Both the position numbers and the translations under genes were made by a program. The notes under the pieces were generated by a model. The model was not told where the DNA came from and did not search any database. It saw nothing but the letters and a program-made list of their open reading frames with translations. DNA of 64,000 bases, from positions 1-64,000 of the forward strand of contig QPFY01000007.1 in assembly GCA_003665825.1 (NCBI GenBank), written 5' to 3'. The stretch's first letter is position 1. Every line of letters starts with the position of its first letter. Positions 24,884 to 35,086 of this stretch are shown one piece after another. The DNA comes from Microbotryum silenes-acaulis. Its lineage: Eukaryota > Basidiomycota > Microbotryomycetes > Microbotryales > Microbotryaceae.

Positions 24884-25218
24884 TGAGATCAAAGACAGGA
24901 TTTTGGTGCGGGGCTATGGATTTCATTTTGTTGGTTCAAGGCCACGCGTTTTGGTACATGGGACAGGGCAATAAACCTGATACATTTCCAAAAACAACAC
25001 TCCTATGAGCAAAACGTGAATGATGTAAGGGCCCTCCCAGATTACGACTTAGGCCAGAAACTCTGCACAGTCGAGCCGAATGAAGGCACCGCTGGCGCAG
25101 TCCTATTTCCAGCCTGGAATTATACTGGAACGGACGGAAAGTGACCTTGGGTATCTATTGCAATAATCGGAACTGACAACGAGCAACTATATTTAAGCCC
25201 AGCGCAAAGGTAGTTACT
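24884..25218. other. Non-repeat spacer with an unassigned open segment
   Basis: Sequence between the repeat fragment and the FunK1 remnant. On the plus strand one frame is open without ATG from about 24890 to 25144 and encodes about 85 residues (including ALPDYDLGQKLC and WNYTGTDGK before its stop). The residue mix looks protein-like, and an AG just upstream could be a splice acceptor, so it may be a stranded exon. I do not recognise it. Confidence 0.3.
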
Positions 25219-27693
25219 TCAGAGCAAGGGAAGCAGCTGCTCAATGTCCGAGATGATGGACTCGTGCGACATCGCCTTGGATGGACCCCACAACTCCCCC
25301 AGCTTGGCCTCTTCCGCAGCCACCTCGGAATTATTGAACTGGTTATCAAGACCACAATGGTGTCGCAAGATAACGACCAGTTGCTCGATGTTCGTCCATC
25401 GATGTGCGCAGCCTTCGAGTACAGAGCTGTATGCCCGGTCCTTGCGAAGCCTATCTTTGAGTTCATAGACTACGTGCGCTTCTGGCCGATTCCAGTCCGC
25501 CCAGATAATCTGACCCTTTGGCGTCATGACAAGCTCTTCATTGTTGCCCTGGTAAGGCTCGCGGAACGAAGATTCCATTATGACGTAGAACAGCGACTCG
25601 ATGTCGTGCCACCGTTCGTGGACGACACCGAGCGGCTGTTGTGGCTGGGCGAGGATCGAGCAGGCGAGGTAGGGCCAGGTGCCCTGTCAGAAGTCGTATC
25701 GTCCAAAGGTTAGTGCTGGTCAGAAGCTTCATTCGGAGAAACATACAGAAAGGATGACGAACGGATCGTATTCTGTGGTGCAGCTCGTTGCAAGGTCGAT
25801 CATGCGGGACGGCGAGGTGATAATCGATGAGGGCGCCGACACCGTCGCGGTCGATGACGACGTTGCCGTACGAAATATCCCGGTGGATATACCCCAGCCT
25901 GTAGAGGTTTCGGTGTCCTGCATTGTCATGGGAACGCGCGTGTCGGCTAGGGAGCGCAAACGCAAGGCCGCCCAGTTGATTCCCGTGCTCACCTTTGACG
26001 ACTCCAAGTACGGCCTGGGCGAGTTCCCTGGTCGTGGTCGCCGTGTTGAGGGGCCGATAACACTGTCGGTGGAAGACCACCTCGAGTGCCCGGGGCCCGA
26101 TATCATCGAAGCTTTCATCATCACCGAGGAAAGTTGGAAGCGTGCGGAAGTCGTCCCGGTAGATGCCGGCGCTAAGGCTTAAACCCTCGATGTCGATACG
26201 CGACGCAGCGTGCATCTTGCGACGTAGGGCAATCGCATCGTCGAGGCGGGATTGCTCGACCCATGCGACTGTCATGGCGTACTCGGTGGCAGATGTAGGC
26301 AAGCTGATCGACGTGGGGTCGACAGGCGCGTGTCTTGCGGTAACGCGGAAAGCGGAGGTTGCACGACCCGTGCAGCTTCGACGTCGGAAGAGGAGCTCCT
26401 GGATCTCGAGATCTGAGATATCGCCGAGCTCGGACTCGAAATCGTGGGCGCGGGGTGGGAGAAACTTGTCCGAGACGACAAAATTGCCGAAACCATCGTC
26501 GACCTCGTTCGTCGAGGCCAGCATCCCGAGCCCGTTGTCGTCGAGTTCGATGAGGTGTGACAGCACGCGCCGGAGCAGCACGGTTTCCTGACCGCACTTG
26601 CGGGCGCTCGTCGTGAACACCCCACACGCGTTGACGAGGTAGACTTGAAGTACGTCCCCGCAAAGGGTGACCCCGATCGCGTGGGCACGGAGCGCGGTCG
26701 TGCAGATCATGTGTAGCCGCCTAAGCACTTGGTTACGCGCTTCTGCGCTCTTCGTGTCGCTCTCTTTCACCTCAATCGCCACTGCAATCTGCGAGTATGC
26801 GCGTTGAGGCGACGGGGGCGTGCCTTCCGTCGACTTTGGGTGCTCTGACTGCGCCCAAACGAACGGAAGATCGGGAGAAGCGGCCACCGCCGCATGCGTC
26901 AATATGACGGCGTCGGGCGTCTTCTCCTGCTCCCCGCGATCGGGCGCCAGCTTAATGTGGCTACCCGAGTTGCCGCATCCGACCAGACGTCGATCACCAG
27001 TCTACACCCGGGTCCATCAATGATCGGGAGACAGTGGTCAGTCATACTCGTGCGGTCGAAGCCAAGCGATAGCATCGGGGCACTCACCACATCCTTGATC
27101 GCGTTAGCGATCTCTCTCATCGCAGCCTCCGTCCCCAATTGTCTGGTGGGCTGGGGGATCTTGGCCTCGTACTTCGAAGGCGTGGCAAGAAAGTACTTGT
27201 CCATCGCCTTCGAGAGTCGAGGTTTGCCCATGTGGGCAAAGAGCTGTTGCTCCCTCGCTTCCGCCGTGGCCGACATCGACACAACGGGACTCGACTTCAT
27301 CGGACTCGAGCGTGGTAAAGCATCGACGAGGCCCGACATGCCTGACAGGCCTACGGCCTCGCTTGAGCGACCTGCTCGCCCTGGCCGAGTCTTGTCGTGG
27401 ATGATGGGCCCGCGTATCGGCGTTAATGGGGCGCGAGCCGACGAGCTGGGCAGGTGTGTCGGCAGCGATTGGGTGGCGGCGGGGGCGGGGGGCGCAAGAG
27501 CAGACGTGCCAACCGACGGGCGTGGCGCGCGGTCTCTGGCGTTGACGCGCATCGATTCCGCTTGGGCGGGGGGCGCGGCGTTGGGCATCTGCATCAGTCG
27601 CGCGCTTCTTCGGATCTTGGGCCCCGACGACGCCTCGCCCGAGATGGACTGGTCCGAGCGCCGGGCGTCCTGACTAGGCACTGCAATTGCCAT
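25219..27693 (-). pseudogene. FunK1-family fungal protein kinase, frameshifted
   Basis: The product would be a FunK1-type kinase (the fungus-specific Pkinase_fungal family), expanded in mushrooms and relatives and of largely unknown substrates. The ATG at 27693 opens a frame reaching DVWSDAATR. The reading frame must shift near 26930 to continue with IKLAPDRGEQEKTPDAVIL, a stretch typical of the family. Catalytic loop HRDISYGNVV (about 25860-25890) is present. The family's LID-(F/W/Y)-D-LA metal-binding motif appears as LIDYHLA, with His where the second Asp is usual. A second one-base shift follows near 25810. A canonical intron (GTATGT...CTAAC...CAG, about 25690-25750) then joins ILS to GTWPYLA, and the C-lobe HDIESLFYV leads to a stop at 25219. 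Two frameshifts plus the changed metal site argue for a pseudogene. Single-base assembly errors are the alternative for the shifts, not for the substitution. Confidence 0.8.
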
Positions 27694-28262
27694 CGGGTCC
27701 AGTCCATGGGTCAATGTTGGGTCAACACTGAACAGCTAGACCACGCGGAACGAACAGTAGGAGGGCATTTGACTCACTGTTGATGTCGACTGTCGATCCA
27801 CTTGGAGCTCTGAGATTCACACACGGACGAAGAATGTGGATGGACCTCGGATGGGGGAGCGCGAAGATGTACTGCAGTGGCTGGTCAAAGGAAGGGATGC
27901 AGGTCGGCTTCCGCCATCGCAGTCCGTCGCGCTCTGTCGCGCTGCAGCCTGCAAACTGCAGCTACTCTGCAGCTGGGCCGAATTCATTTCTAGGCGCACG
28001 CGCGGTTTGGACCGGTTTAGGACCCAGAATCTCGTCGACGCGCCTTTGTGAAAGTCGAGATTCTGGGACCCAAGCCATGTTTTTTAGGTGAGGCGGCTTT
28101 GCCGACATTTTTTTTTCCGTAGGTCGACACAATTTTAGCCTAATTTCAGCAGCCTTTGGCGTGACCTCTTGCCGGAGGGCCTTCAGATTGCACTCGAATA
28201 GCAATCACTTGACACTTTGTAGCTTAAGTTTTGTAACTGGGAGCTGGGAATATATATATCTA
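27694..28262. other. Spacer between FunK1 remnant and Helitron end
   Basis: No gene recognised. Contents: an imperfect hairpin at 28020-28070, a CTGCAG-rich patch near 27945-27975, T-runs near 28080-28110 and an AT tract TATATATAT just outside the Helitron 3' end (about 28250-28260). Short open frames here are not supported by any motif. Confidence 0.5.
28020..28070. repeat. Inverted repeat, 15-bp arms
   Basis: GGACCCAGAATCTCG (28020-28034) pairs with CGAGATTCTGGGACC (28056-28070), 14 of 15 positions, around a 21-nt loop. It lies in the spacer upstream of the FunK1 remnant. Function unknown; it could be a terminator-like RNA hairpin or the end of a small decayed element. Confidence 0.7.
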
Positions 28263-28289
28263 CCAGTGGGAACCCGTTAAATTAACGGG
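28263..28289 (-). other. Helitron 3' terminal hairpin and CTRR end
   Basis: Minus-strand order: hairpin of two 8-nt arms around one base (28289-28273), spacer TTCCCA, then CTGG ending at 28263, with T as next host base. In known Helitrons a hairpin of this size lies about 10 nt from a CTRR end and insertion occurs between A and T; the 3' side fits on all counts. Confidence 0.8.
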
Positions 28290-28456
28290 AGGATGAAAAT
28301 TAAATAGCAGAATCGAACGGTATACTGTGCATGAACTCAGCAGATGTAAAATAGTTACAGTGAGATCCGGAATGATGAGAGGAGTATTAAACGGTTTATT
28401 ATCTCAGGGAAGGTAAAACACACAATACAAAGGACAGCATCAAAACTATTCTCCAT

Positions 28457-31400
28457 TCATTGCCCTGAGAACAGCGTGGAATACTGGGTTTGGGGTCGCG
28501 GTGGCTGCGGCTGCCGCTCGATCAACGGCTTGTAGGTCGTCATCATCGGCGGGTCTCGAGAAGGCAGTAGCACCTTGATTCGATCAACACTCATGGCTCG
28601 AGACAATGCCACATACAGCTGCCCATGAGTGAAGACGGGATGTAGGGAGAGATCGACACCAACACGATCGAGTGATTGGCCTTGGGCTTTGTTGATCGTC
28701 ATGGCCAAGGCAACTCGAAGCGGGAACTGGAGCCGGCGCATAGTGAAACCAAGTTGGCGACTGCTAGTCGCATTTGTCTCAAGTCGCACGCGAGGGATGA
28801 AGACCGTGGTGCCCGCTCGATCTCCGGTCAAGATGATGGCTTGAATGACTCGCGCTCTTGCGTGCGACACGATCAGGCGGGTACCGTTGCAGAGGCCCGC
28901 ATCTGGGTCCAAATTGCGAAGAAGAACGACGGGGATCCCTTCCTTGAGACGCAAGTGATGCGCGGGGAAGTTGGATGGGTTGATTGAATGTAGATACTCT
29001 GGCGAAATCAGTTCAGGCGCCATTCCACCCCCAGTTTCGCCTGCCTCAACGACCTCGTCTGCGCTGCGATACTCGATGTAGTCGCCATTGAACTCTTCCA
29101 GCAGCTTGGCATTGATGCGATCGACCGTTGCGTTATGCGAGCTAGGATTGCCTGACGTGAGAACAGCTGAATCAGGTCTTCGAGGGACTCCTTGTTCACG
29201 GTCCTTAAACCGGGGTAGACAAAGTTGATCAACCCTTCGGCCGTTCTTTGACCGTCCGGAAGCAGCAGGTAGTCAGGCAGCTGCGAAACGGATAGAAGGG
29301 GTCTTAGTGTCGGTTAGTTGGGTAAAAGAGGGGAGCCAAACGTACTGCAATCTTGTCGTATGGGTGCATGTTGGCAGTTCCATCTCCCACGGTGAGTAGC
29401 CATTCCGCAAAGTCGCGCGTTCGAGCCAATTGAGCCTCGTCCATCGCATCAGCGTTCGAGCTGAGACGCATGTTCTCGGTAAGTCGCAAGACACGAACGT
29501 CGCGCCAGAAGTCTGCCTTGATGAGGGATGCATCGACGATTTGACCGGAGGTTCCTTTGGGAACGACAGGAAGGCACTGGCAAAAGTCCCCTACAAATTG
29601 GAAACCTCGTTAGCATGCCGTTGTTCAGAGCGGAGGCGGAAGAGCCCGACTGACCCGCAAAGATCGTTGTCACCCCGCCGAAGTGCTCCTCGGTCTCTCG
29701 GAGATCACGCAGTAAACGGTCGACCGCTTCCACCGCGAATCGATGCGCCATTGGGGCTTCATCCCAAATGATGAGCTTGGTGGTACGCAGCATCAGCGCG
29801 AGATCACTCTCCCTGTTGACTGGACACGTCGAGGTTGGCAAGGTGTCGAGTGGGATTCGAAAAGTTGAATGCGCCGTGTCCTCCCTTGAGAAGCAACGCC
29901 GCCACTCCGGACGACGCCACCGCAAGCGCTTGGTCGCCTCGAGCTCGCACAGTATCGAGAAGGGCATTCTCCACAAAAGTCTTGCCAGTACCCCCAGGTG
30001 CAAGCAGGAAAAACACATGCTGCCGCCCAAGGTTGTTGTCGCGCATCTGATCGACGATATCGAGCTCGACCGCGCGAAGAAACTCGTCAAATGCAATTCG
30101 TTGGTCGTGATTCAGACGGGCACGCGCCGCTTCGGCATCTTGCGCACATTGCTGGCGATCAAAACGCGGAAGCCGTTCCTCGAGACGATCAAACAGCCGC
30201 ACTTCGTCCTCGGTCAGCTCGGGAAGATCAAAGAAGGCCAAAGTTTGATCTTTTGCCGCAAGGAGGAGACGAATCTTGTTGAGCGTTCACAGGCGGATGG
30301 TTTGATCGTTGACGGGCACGTCTTCATAGCGTTCGATGTGATAACGGGCATCGTCGCTAAGGGAAGCGAAGTGACGATCCAGCAAAGCTGGCGGGTTGGC
30401 AACCGTCGCATGGATGAGCATGAACACGAACAATCGGCGTAGTTCGTCACCGGTCTCAATCTGCGCAGCTTCCCCAAGACAGATGTGATGCTCGCCATCA
30501 TCGGCGAGAAGTCCGCGAGCGGCGCAAGCGGCGCGGTACGAAGGATACACGGCGTCTTCATACTTGAGCAGATCCGCAAACGACGTGGGACCCATGACAA
30601 CCTCGAGGAGCAGTCTGAGGTAAAAGCGCTCCCCACTACGCAGTGAAACAGTGTAGATTCGTCCGATGACATTGCGATCACGAACTCGGCGCTTCCAGCG
30701 CAGCTTCTCCTTATTCCAGGAGTAGTAGCGGGGAACATTCGTGTAGAGCAACGTGGCAGTGAGCTCGCCGTCGGGAGCTGCGGCGCACAGGTCGAAGAAG
30801 CCGGTCAATTTGGAGCGAGTGGGCGGAGTGTCGAGGGGCAGCGGTTCGTCGGGATTGATCTGCACAGATTGTTGATGCTCCAGATGGACCGGTAGTCGAT
30901 TGACGGGCGGCCACACTCTACCGGTCGAGAATCCGAATAGGCGGTGGACCGCTTCTGGAGCACTGATGTAGCGACCTTCGACGAACTCGTTGATCTCATC
31001 TCGAACCGGTTCCTCCTCGCGGGCCCCTTCACAGTTCGCTGCATGCTCAACACGCGCCACAGCTCGATCCGGACCTTTGTACACATACTTGAAGAGGTAC
31101 TTGATCGCGCCGATCGTTGTCACAGCCTCCACATTGATATGCGCGTTGTACTTGGCGCAGAGATAAGGCGAGTACGACACGCAGTCACCATCGTTGTAGA
31201 TGACACCCCCCTTGACAACGGCGTGGCGAAAGCGTCGGCGATACAACAGGTAGCCCTCAGGGTGCATGCGGGTGTGGGGGTTCTGTTCGCGAGGAAAATG
31301 GCGCTTGCACCTCGGGTTACCGTACTTGTCCTTCTCCATGCAGGGCTGAGTCGAGTTTCCGCCACACTTGCCATGCAGCATGTGCTTTGTGACGGTCTCG

Positions 31401-31955
31401 TGGAGATCAGGATAGCGCGAAGGATCGGGTATCTCGGCCGAGATCATCTTGTCGATCGCTTCCGTCGACAAAGGATGATCGTCCGGCGCGAGGGTGATGA
31501 GGATATGGGCATGTGGCAGGCCCCGATTCTGATACTCAATCACATGTGTATGCGTCAGAACCACGCCAAAACAGCCTGCACGTTGCTTGTTGCCAAAAAC
31601 GTCGTCGCAGAGTTGGTTCAGCTTGGCTTCAAACACTCGTGCAATGAGATCCGGACGGTTGCATGCTTTGTCGTTCGGCCCCAGTGCAGCCTTGATTTCC
31701 GGCCATTCGGGGTTGCACGCCACCGTGATGAATAGCGAAGGCTTCCCATACTTGATGACGCACGCCATCGCATCTTGGTAACGCTGCGTGACCTCCCGCG
31801 GGCTATTCTTGAACGTCGACCCCAATATCACCGAACGTCCGATTTGATCCGAGGTCAAACCGTTGGCAACGGCGTCGGTGATGCCCTGCGCCGTGGTGAG
31901 GCGCAGGTTTTCTTGACGAAGGCGGATATAGTTAAGTCGATCGGTCTCGGGTTAG
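28457..31955 (-). pseudogene. Helitron RepHel (Rep endonuclease + PIF1-like helicase), broken
   Basis: Order of parts: N-terminal helitron-like domain already open at the truncation (NYIRLRQENLRLTTAQGIT), HUH motif GLPHAHILI (about 31500-31520), tyrosine-motif region KYLFKYVYKG, then helicase Walker A APGGTGKTF, Walker B IIWDEAPM, GDFCQCLPVVPKG, and the C-terminal TINKAQGQSLD and YVALSRA motifs, ending at 28457. Two good introns are needed and restore frame: 29591-29654 (GTCAGT...GCTAACG...TAG) and 29281-29345 (GTACGT...CTAAC...CAG). Lesions: an in-frame TGA at 30287-30289 between Rep and helicase, a frameshift near 29880 at GGH/TAHSTF, and a one-base shift near 29180 before VLTSGNPSSHN. With the missing N-terminus it cannot make a full protein. 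The introns and motifs are otherwise well kept, so the decay looks recent. Confidence 0.88.
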
Positions 31956-31957
31956 GG

Positions 31958-34189
31958 CAGCGCTCAGTGGTGTGGACGGATGACTCGACGAGCCGGATCA
32001 CGAGGGCCGGCGATTGAGTGAGTCGCGGCGGGGTCGAGACGGGGTGATAGTGCTTGAGGCAATGCGGGTCTCCCATCTCGACATCGACGCACTCGTGCTT
32101 CAAACTGGTCGCGAGAGGTACCGAGGGATGGTGATCTGCGGGCTCGAATGCTGGGCGTGCGAGCTTGTAAGCATCGCTGCGAAGTTCCGTTCGAAGGAGC
32201 GCTCCTAGTCCGGGTCATTCGTGACCAACAATCTACACTGTGCAGTGACGCGACAGATCTTGATCGCATCAGCAAAGAGTGCAAGTCGCAAGCGAGGGCT
32301 CCGATCGGATGGTTCACTGTGCCCTGTGGGCGGTCTGAGCCCGTCGTCGGTGGTCGAGCACGTGATCCGGTCATGACGGCTGTCAGAAAGGAAGGGCTGT
32401 CGATGTTCGAAGTATCGTCGAGTTAAAGCTCGAGTTGATCGAGCGAGGTCGAGTGGCGATTCGGGCAGGGTGGCCACATCGAGGCGGACCCATGTCAGTT
32501 GGTGCTTGATCGTCCATCGAGTAGTGCTCGATCGTCGCTTCGGTATAACCGGAGCAGGTTGCCTGGGAGATGGACGGGTCCAGCTGATCATCGGAGTGCC
32601 GAACGGTTCGAGCCGAGACGAAACTGCTCGATGAAATGGCTCGAGTGGGGAGCCAGCCAAAAAGAGCGCCGAAGAGTCAAGCTGATCCCAAGAAAATGAC
32701 AGAACTCGGGTCGAGCGAAGTCGTATTGGCGATCGTAGTATTGAATCACAAGCTCGTGGCATGGGGTGGGGGCGATGTTTGAGCAAGTCGGTGCGAAGCT
32801 GAGGATGGCGACGTGCGAGTCGGATTTAGCGCGCCAAAGATGTCGGGGCAATGCTGTGTTTCAGTGTTTGAAACGGCGTCAGTATTGAAGGGACTCGAGA
32901 CGATGGAGACCCGGGTTGGAGAGGAGAGCATACCAGACTGGGGTCCTCATTGATCGAGCTAATCCGCCGGTGTGGATGCGAAGATCACGGGATAGTGTCG
33001 AGCAGGGTGCGGCGACACAGAACAAGATGAGGTGAGGTGAATCGTATCGATAGGTGAATTGCCATAGGATTCGAGAATGGGGCGATCGTGGGGTCGGCGC
33101 TCATGATGAGTAGGTCAGGTCAGTTGATAACAATGAGTCTATGGCGATCGAGCACGAGTGCGGTGGAAGGTCGACGGTTGAGGCGGTCGAGGAAGCCATC
33201 GCGAGGGGCGAACGAGTTGTTACTTCGCACGTCGTGGTGATGGGATGAGCACGGACGGGGCGGGGGCGAGATCGGGCGGAAGAGGTTTGTCAGTTCGGTC
33301 GGTTGATCGGTCGATCGGACCGAGGGTCGATGATGGGTGCGAAGCTTCGGACGGGCATCGATCAAATGGTCGCCGAGTCGAGCAACAGATGTTCCGACAA
33401 ACTCCGAGCTTGCCACGTCGGTGAGACTCGTCGAAGAGACCCGATGTGACAGCGAGTGATTGCATTCGAGCGATCGGTCGACGTTGACGACGCGAGTGAA
33501 CGGTGAACGATGTGGGGGTGGCCGAGGTGATCCTCACAGGCCGACAGTGCGGCAATGTGGGTCGAGTGATGTGTACATCGATGCGAGGCCTCAGGAAGGG
33601 GGACAATCATGTTGATGTTACTGATGAGGACGTGGCATTGTGATCGCAGAGTATGGTCGTACAACTCACAGAGCGGTTCGGTGCGAAGCTCGGATGCCAG
33701 CGCGTCGGCCAACGCGCGATCTAAACTAGAGTGCTGAGCAGCAAAGACAAACATGAGGTGAGCGATTGCAGTTCCCGCTGAATACTATCTGAATGAAGAG
33801 CTCACCACATTCATCGGTCGAGCAGCGAGAGGGCGACCGGGGTCAACGAGGCGATGCGCTGACCGAGCACGTGTCCGACCGAAAACGCTCGAGCGAAGCA
33901 TCGACGTAAGCTAGCACACTGCCGAAAGTGACCACGCCCTCTCAGGTTGCGGTTCAAGTTGTATCGTGTTGGAGATGGCAATGTTGGATATGTTGTTAAC
34001 CGTGTTGTGCGACGTCGCGCTGGGCCCACCTCAGTCAGCTTGAGGTGACACGTCGAGCTGTAGTTGAGAGATCGAGTGCAGTTTGAATGGCGCATGTGAA
34101 CGATGCGAAAGCATGTGACGTCGAGTTGTGGCGTGGTGCGGTCAGTGCCGAGTCCGAGTCGAGGCCAGTGGTGCGAGTGGTGCGAGTGA
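31958..34189. repeat. Interstitial subtelomeric repeat copy
   Basis: Starts AGCGCTCAGTGGTGTGGACGG (31959) and follows unit 1 from about 2930 and unit 3 from about 14525 almost base for base to about 33760. It then switches to a sequence like the ends of units 2 and 7 (CTCACCACATTCATCGG...), and ends at the anchor (34190). It therefore starts mid-unit at the broken Helitron and has its normal inner end. No gene seen. Confidence 0.9.
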
Positions 34190-34680
34190 GTGGGGAGAGG
34201 GAAAGGGGCGTTGGCGCGCGCGAACCTGCAGCCGAGCCAGTCAGCTGATCAAGCGCGCGAGATCCCAAAGCCATGTATTAAAACCGCAGTTTTTGACTGT
34301 ATTGCCGCCCTGTGGTGAATGTACCAGCACACTGTTAAGTCTGTCCAAGCCGCCTGTAGTATCGTCGTCCCGATCAGACGTCATGTACGAACATTTCTGC
34401 TTTTTCTGGACCATTAAAATCGAGCTACAGCCCGAGTACGATTTTTGTCGAGTTTCGCAGGCTGACTGGGCAGTTTTCGTAGTATTCACAAACGAGTGGG
34501 CGAGCATGACACTTCTTCTACAGAGCCTGCAGAAAGAGGCCGCTTCGGCTCTGACCTGCACACAAATCAAGTCTACCGCGCCACGCCGCGCCCCCAGCCC
34601 GACGATTTCCGAATGAGAATCTCGTTTCGGATCCAATCTCGGTTCAGCGCTCTGGGCTCCGGCTCAGGGGTAGCCCACAA
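34190..34680. repeat. Junction element, copy 2 (no minisatellite)
   Basis: From the anchor through about 34490 this is nearly identical to 49388-49690. It then diverges mildly up to the GTTTCGGATCC-(A)-ATCTCGGTTCAGCGCTC segment (34624-34655), shared also with 22998 and 49832. It ends soon after, at about 34680, in unique sequence. The ATG-led leader frame (M-RISFRI-QSRFSALGSG) is visible here but runs into unrelated sequence. Confidence 0.8.
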
Positions 34681-35086
34681 AGTCTGCGCGCCTCTCAAAC
34701 ATCAACGGCATCTTTGCAAGGGTCAGCCTCAAGTGCGCGGAGAGCTGGCGAGCAGGTGGCGGGAGGATTTGGAATTTGGTATTTGGTCCATACATATATA
34801 GGGGAGTTGCAAGAGATGGGATCGGCATTGATAGCGCGGCAGCGGTAGTAGTAGTACGCGCCATCTTTCGGCGGTGAGTCGGGGGACAGCCAAACTAAGC
34901 CCAAGCTAAACCCCCGTGGCTACTCTAATCTCACAAGACTCGGAAGCGAGGAGAAGCATATGACAAGAAAGGGTATACAGCGACTTGTGATAGCAGACTT
35001 TATCCTTAACAGCCTAACACAAGAGAACTAAAATAGATAAAACGAAAGACAAAAGACTTCTTTTCCCTTCTCCTTCCAGCCACTCC
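34681..35086. other. Spacer downstream of the protease gene
   Basis: No gene recognised. A TATA-like string CATATATATAGGGG lies at about 34790-34803 and the stretch nearest 35086 is AT-rich, as expected for the 3' flank of the minus-strand protease gene. Open frames on both strands are short and unsupported. Confidence 0.45.

Larger units (their letters stand above)
28263..31957 (-). mobile_element. Helitron, 5'-truncated, with intact 3' terminus
   Basis: The element reads on the minus strand: Rep (HUH) endonuclease, PIF1-like helicase, then a 3' end. The 3' end has the two canonical Helitron marks: a 17-nt palindrome CCCGTTAATTTAACGGG (28273-28289) and, after a 10-nt tail, the terminal CTGG (a CTRR end, 28263-28266) followed by host T. 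The 5' side is missing: coding sequence stops near 31955 in the middle of the N-terminal region and abuts subtelomeric repeat through GGGTTAGGG. No 5' TC end can be identified. Confidence 0.88.
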
